Assembly: GCA_029879725.1 (NCBI GenBank)
Contig: JAOUPR010000023.1
Span: 1 to 46,498 of the forward strand
DNA from: Gemmatimonadota bacterium
GTDB lineage: Bacteria; Gemmatimonadota; Gemmatimonadetes; Longimicrobiales; Gaopeijiaceae
Reading direction: 5' to 3'
Length of the DNA: 46,498 nt
Shown here: positions 43,532-46,498 of the stretch, one piece after another
Position numbering within the stretch: the stretch's first letter is position 1
Layout: each line of letters starts with the position of its first letter
Notes under the pieces: model-generated
Seen by the model: the letters and a program-made list of their open reading frames with translations, nothing else
Databases searched by the model: none
What the model was told of the DNA's origin: nothing
Translations under genes and position numbers: made by a program

Positions 43532-45499
43532 ATGCGCCTCCTTCCCATCGCAGCACTTCTCGTCGCCCTGTCTTCTCCCTTGGCGGGGCAGGCGCCCATC
43601 GTGACCCCGGAAGGGGATCCCTCGGTGGACGACGACACGCTCTACGCCCTCGCCGTGGACCCGGCCGACTATCCGGAGGAGGACGTCATCGTGATCCTGG
43701 ACGACGGGATCGTCATCCAGGAAGCCGACGGCACGGGCCGGAGGACCTATCGGACGGTGGCGCAGCTCCTCACGCGAGAGGCGGTGGACTCCTGGGCCGA
43801 GCACACCTTCGGGTACGACGGGGGGCGGGAGGAGTTCACCCTCAACTGGGCCCGCGTGGTGGGGTCCGACGGGGAGATCATCAGCGCGGAGCCGCTCCAC
43901 CAGCAGGTCATGGACATGCCGGTTCCCGAGCAGAGCCCCATCTACACCGACTGGAAGCGGGTCCGCGTATCTCTCGGAGGGGTAGAGGCCGGGACCATCG
44001 TGGACTACAGCTACACGGTCGTCACCAAGGACCCGGTGATGCCGGGAGACTTCTTCACCGGCTGGACCATCACCACGGGCGGCACGATCCTGCGCTCCCG
44101 CCTCATCGTGGACGTCCCCACGGACTTCGGTCTCCGCAAGGAGGAGCGGGACCTCGCCTTCGAGCCGAAGGTGCGGCAGGTGGGGGATCGCATGGTGTAC
44201 GAATGGTCCACCGCGGATCTCCCCTGGATCGAGCCCGAGTACTTCGCGGCGCGTATCGCGAGCGGAATGTTCCAGAGAGTGAGCGTCGGGGGCCCCAATC
44301 GCTGGGAGGACATCGGGGCGTGGTACGCGGATCTGGCCCGTGACCGCTACCGGGCGGGCGACGATCTCGCCGCCGCGGCGGACGAGGTGGTGGCTTCCTT
44401 CGAGACGAGGGACGCGAAGCTGCGCGAGCTCCATCGCTGGATCGCCCAGGACTTCCGGTACATCTCCATCTCCCTCGGGCAAGGCGGTTTCCAGCCTCGC
44501 CCCCCCGACGAGGTGTTCCAGACGTTGTCGGGAGACTGCAAGGACAAGGCGACCCTCTTCGTCACGCTGGCCCGGCGGTTGGGATACGAAGCGTATCCGG
44601 TGCTCCTCAGCAGCAGCGGTGGCGTGGACGAGGACCTCCCGTCGGTGGGACAGTTCGACCACGCCATCGCCGCGGTGCGCGGCGACGAGGGATGGATCTT
44701 CCTCGACCTGACCGCGGAGCTCATCCCCTTCGGGGAGATCTCTCCCGGCTATCAAGGGGAGTTCGGACTGGTGGTCTTCGACGACGGGGCGGTGGAAGAG
44801 GTGGAGTTCCCCGACAGCGGGGCGGAGGACAACGTGCAATTGGTCTCTCTCGAAGGGGAGCTCTTCGAAGACGGATCCATGACCGTGCGGTACGTCGAGG
44901 CGCCGACGGGCGTCCTCCAGTATTCGCTGCGGAGCGGGTTCGCCCAGGAGTTCACGGCCCGGGAGATCGACCTCATCACCCAGGGGCTGGCCGGCCGGAT
45001 CGTCGAAGGGGCACGTGGTGAGGACCTGGAGATCTTCAACGGTCGTGACCTCACGGCGATTCCCAGGGTGGCGGTGACGCTCAACGTGAGGAGCGCGGCC
45101 AGGAAGAGCCGGAGTGGGGACTACCTCCTCGATCTTCCCATCGCCAACTTCGCCAATCCATCGCTCGTCACCGGGCTCGAAGACGAGTTGCCGACCCGGA
45201 AGATGCCCATCGACGTGGACGGGGTCTCGGGGTTGTCCACGGCGGTGGTGCGCTTCGTTCTCACGCTCCCCGAGGGGTGGGAGGCCGAACTCCCCCTGGA
45301 CGTGCTCGCGGACAGCCCCTTCGGGTTCTACCGGGCGACCTACGCGCAGGAGGGGCGGGTGCTCACCATCGAGCGGACCTTCCAGGGGCGCTCCGGAACC
45401 CAGCCCAGGGAAGCGCTCCAGGATCTCATCGACTGGCTGGCGGCCGTTGCCGAAGACGACGTGGATCTCGTCATTCTCCGCCCGGCCACGGTGAGCTGA
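43532..45499 (+). CDS. Exported DUF3857 and transglutaminase-like domain protein
   Basis: A 655-residue protein with a signal peptide (LLPIAALLVALSSPLAGQAP). Residues ~60-220 match the DUF3857 beta domain (GTGRRTYRTVAQLLTREAVDSW, WKRVRVSLGGVEAGTIVDYSY). A transglutaminase-like cysteine-protease fold follows, with triad C336 in SGDCKDKATLFV, H377 in FDHAIAAV and D392 in IFLDLTAE. A C-terminal beta domain (about 420-640) completes the usual layout. All three catalytic residues are present, so peptidase or amidase activity is possible; substrates of this family are unknown. A TAGAAT at 43468-43473 could be a -10 element, but no good -35 was found. Confidence 0.87.
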   Translation: MRLLPIAALLVALSSPLAGQAPIVTPEGDPSVDDDTLYALAVDPADYPEEDVIVILDDGIVIQEADGTGRRTYRTVAQLLTREAVDSWAEHTFGYDGGREEFTLNWARVVGSDGEIISAEPLHQQVMDMPVPEQSPIYTDWKRVRVSLGGVEAGTIVDYSYTVVTKDPVMPGDFFTGWTITTGGTILRSRLIVDVPTDFGLRKEERDLAFEPKVRQVGDRMVYEWSTADLPWIEPEYFAARIASGMFQRVSVGGPNRWEDIGAWYADLARDRYRAGDDLAAAADEVVASFETRDAKLRELHRWIAQDFRYISISLGQGGFQPRPPDEVFQTLSGDCKDKATLFVTLARRLGYEAYPVLLSSSGGVDEDLPSVGQFDHAIAAVRGDEGWIFLDLTAELIPFGEISPGYQGEFGLVVFDDGAVEEVEFPDSGAEDNVQLVSLEGELFEDGSMTVRYVEAPTGVLQYSLRSGFAQEFTAREIDLITQGLAGRIVEGARGEDLEIFNGRDLTAIPRVAVTLNVRSAARKSRSGDYLLDLPIANFANPSLVTGLEDELPTRKMPIDVDGVSGLSTAVVRFVLTLPEGWEAELPLDVLADSPFGFYRATYAQEGRVLTIERTFQGRSGTQPREALQDLIDWLAAVAEDDVDLVILRPATVS

Positions 45500-45505
45500 C
45501 GAAGA

Positions 45506-45535
45506 AGGGGTGGCTCCCGTCGGGAAGCCACCCCT
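45506..45535. terminator. Hairpin between convergent genes, possible bidirectional terminator
   Basis: AGGGGTGGCT and AGCCACCCCT form a perfect 10-bp stem, with CCC/GGG inside able to extend it by 3 bp around a bulged A. It lies 6 bases after the DUF3857 gene stop and about 52 bases after the convergent DUF2914 gene stop. Neither side has a real T-tract, so termination strength is uncertain. Confidence 0.5.
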
Positions 45536-45587
45536 CCACCTCGGTGGTCGACGGCGCTCCCGGGGGAGGCGGTCGACCGTCCTCGGG

Positions 45588-45971
45588 TCAGTTCACCGTG
45601 AACGTGGTGGTCGCCACCACGGTCCCGGAGGCGTCCTTGACCTCCACGGTCCAGGTACCGGTCCACTCGGCCGGGATCGTCTTCGAGCTCCACGTGCGCC
45701 ACGGAGATCCGCCGATGTTCAGCGGAACCGAAGAGGTGTGCGGACCGTGGGTCCAGACGACCTCGAGGGAGCTGTCGGCGGCGCCCGACACGCGCATCCA
45801 GGCGTAGACCTTGCCGACGTCGGCGCCGAAGGATTCGGCGGCTCCCACCGGCTCACGGTCGACGACGTCGGCGGCGATGACGATCTCGACGGATACGCCT
45901 TCCTGGGCGGCGACCAGGACGGGTGCGGCCAGGAGGGCCGACGCAGCCAGGAGGAGGGGGTTGAGCTTCAT
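45588..45971 (-). CDS. Exported DUF2914 family protein
   Basis: A 127-residue secreted protein with a signal peptide (LLLAASALLAAPVLVAAQEG). The mature part is one DUF2914 domain: VVDREPVGAAESFGADVGKVYAWMRVSG, then VWTHGPHTSSVPLNIGGSPWRTWSSKTIPAEWTGTWTVEVKDASGTVV. This small beta-sandwich is found alone or at the C-terminus of envelope proteins; its function is unknown. GGAG lies 8 bases before the ATG. The 228-base gap to the next gene contains a palindrome (CATGATCATG at 46025-46034) and a small GCCACC/GGTGGC hairpin, nothing I can name. Confidence 0.85.
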   Translation of the reverse strand: MKLNPLLLAASALLAAPVLVAAQEGVSVEIVIAADVVDREPVGAAESFGADVGKVYAWMRVSGAADSSLEVVWTHGPHTSSVPLNIGGSPWRTWSSKTIPAEWTGTWTVEVKDASGTVVATTTFTVN

Positions 45972-46199
45972 GATGATTCTCCGGGTGTTGTGGACGGGAC
46001 GGCGGAGCCTACGGGAGCTCCACACATGATCATGCTACCCACGAGGCAGGAAACGTGCCACCGAAGGTGGCGCCCGGGTCCTTCCTTGCCGACGGGCATT
46101 TCGATCCGTACCGTGGCGTGCACGTGGAGAGGGTGAGTCGCGGCTAGCGTCCCGATCCGCCCGTCAGATCATCCAGTCTCTTTCACTCGGGAGCCCGAC

Positions 46200-46498
46200 A
46201 TGTCCCTTCGACCTCGTAGCGTGGGTGAACTCCTCGACGGATCTTTCCGGCTGGTCCGGGAGGACCTGGGGCTGTACGCGATGACCACGGTGGCTGCGAC
46301 GCTACCCTTCTCGGTCGGCTCCATTCTCACGTCGGTGGGGGCGGGATCGGTATCCTCGGCCATGACGGGGTTCGTCGCGATCATCGTCGGGGGTGTGCTG
46401 ATGGTGATTCTCTATCCCACCCTCATGCACCAGATGGAAGTGCGGCTGAACGGTGGCGTTCCCGACCTTTCCACTTCGGCGAAGTTCGGGTCGCGGAT
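46200..46498 (+). CDS. Start of a polytopic membrane protein (C-terminus beyond window)
   Basis: The frame starts MSLRPRSVGELLDGSFRLVRED after GGGAG at a good distance and continues to the window edge with two hydrophobic segments (MTTVAATLPFSVGSILTSVG and FVAIIVGGVLMVILYPTLM). The opening, arginine-rich then GELLDGSFRLVRE, resembles membrane proteins of the glycerophosphoryl-diester-phosphodiesterase membrane-domain type and related unnamed families. Only about 99 residues are visible, so no function is assigned. Confidence 0.65.
   Translation, partial: MSLRPRSVGELLDGSFRLVREDLGLYAMTTVAATLPFSVGSILTSVGAGSVSSAMTGFVAIIVGGVLMVILYPTLMHQMEVRLNGGVPDLSTSAKFGSR

Noticed and set aside
46025..46034. 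Perfect palindrome CATGATCATG upstream of the DUF2914 gene
   Set aside because: A single 10-base palindrome with no second copy or family match; could be an operator but cannot be supported.

Overview
This is a gene-dense, GC-rich stretch (about two-thirds G+C by eye) of a bacterial chromosome. The many predicted lipoproteins, a twin-arginine signal, a tripartite tricarboxylate transporter (TctCBA), an M23 envelope peptidase, a DsbA/VKOR pair and the DUF2914, DUF3857 and UMF1 families point to a Gram-negative-type envelope. The mix resembles Gemmatimonadota or a neighbouring uncultured lineage, but nothing here proves the phylum. I see no rRNA, tRNA, CRISPR array, IS element or phage genes. 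No gap between genes exceeds 300 bases.

Left part (1-11161): a histidine operon on the minus strand, hisG-D-C-H-A. Every junction is a 4-base overlap, hisB is absent from the usual place between hisC and hisH, and the operon leaves the window inside hisA. In front of hisG lies what looks like a complete his attenuator: a 26-codon leader peptide with seven His codons, a candidate antiterminator, and a perfect 12-bp hairpin followed by a U-tract. uvrA diverges from it. Next come a GT-C membrane glycosyltransferase (minus) and, divergently, a GT2 glycosyltransferase fused to a Rossmann-like domain.

Middle part (11162-30755): gyrA, a threonine ammonia-lyase, a P1-family peptidase and a HAD phosphatase form an overlapping plus-strand run, followed by DsbA, VKOR and a 66-residue unknown. 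The minus-strand run fadJ, MobA/MocA-XdhC fusion, CoxI-domain protein, DUF402 protein joins beta-oxidation to molybdoenzyme accessory functions. Further minus-strand genes are a coiled-coil lipoprotein, an M23 peptidase, the accA-ricT-metG operon, and a response regulator fused to a degenerate PIG-L/LmbE domain that precedes an M1 aminopeptidase.

Right part (30893-46498): an SDR oxidoreductase with an MFS transporter, a divergent UMF1 transporter, a stand-alone Smr protein, a Tat-exported carbamoylase-type amidase, a DUF2784 membrane protein, the tctCBA transporter, two exported amidohydrolases, an exported RidA-like lipoprotein, a DUF3857/transglutaminase protein, a DUF2914 protein and the start of a membrane protein. 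The exported amidases, RidA and tricarboxylate-type uptake suggest envelope-level scavenging of small nitrogen or carboxylate compounds; this is inference.

The most notable items are the his attenuator, the response regulator with an apparently dead PIG-L domain, the nucleotidyltransferase-XdhC fusion co-transcribed with fadJ, and the exported YtcJ/RidA lipoprotein pair.
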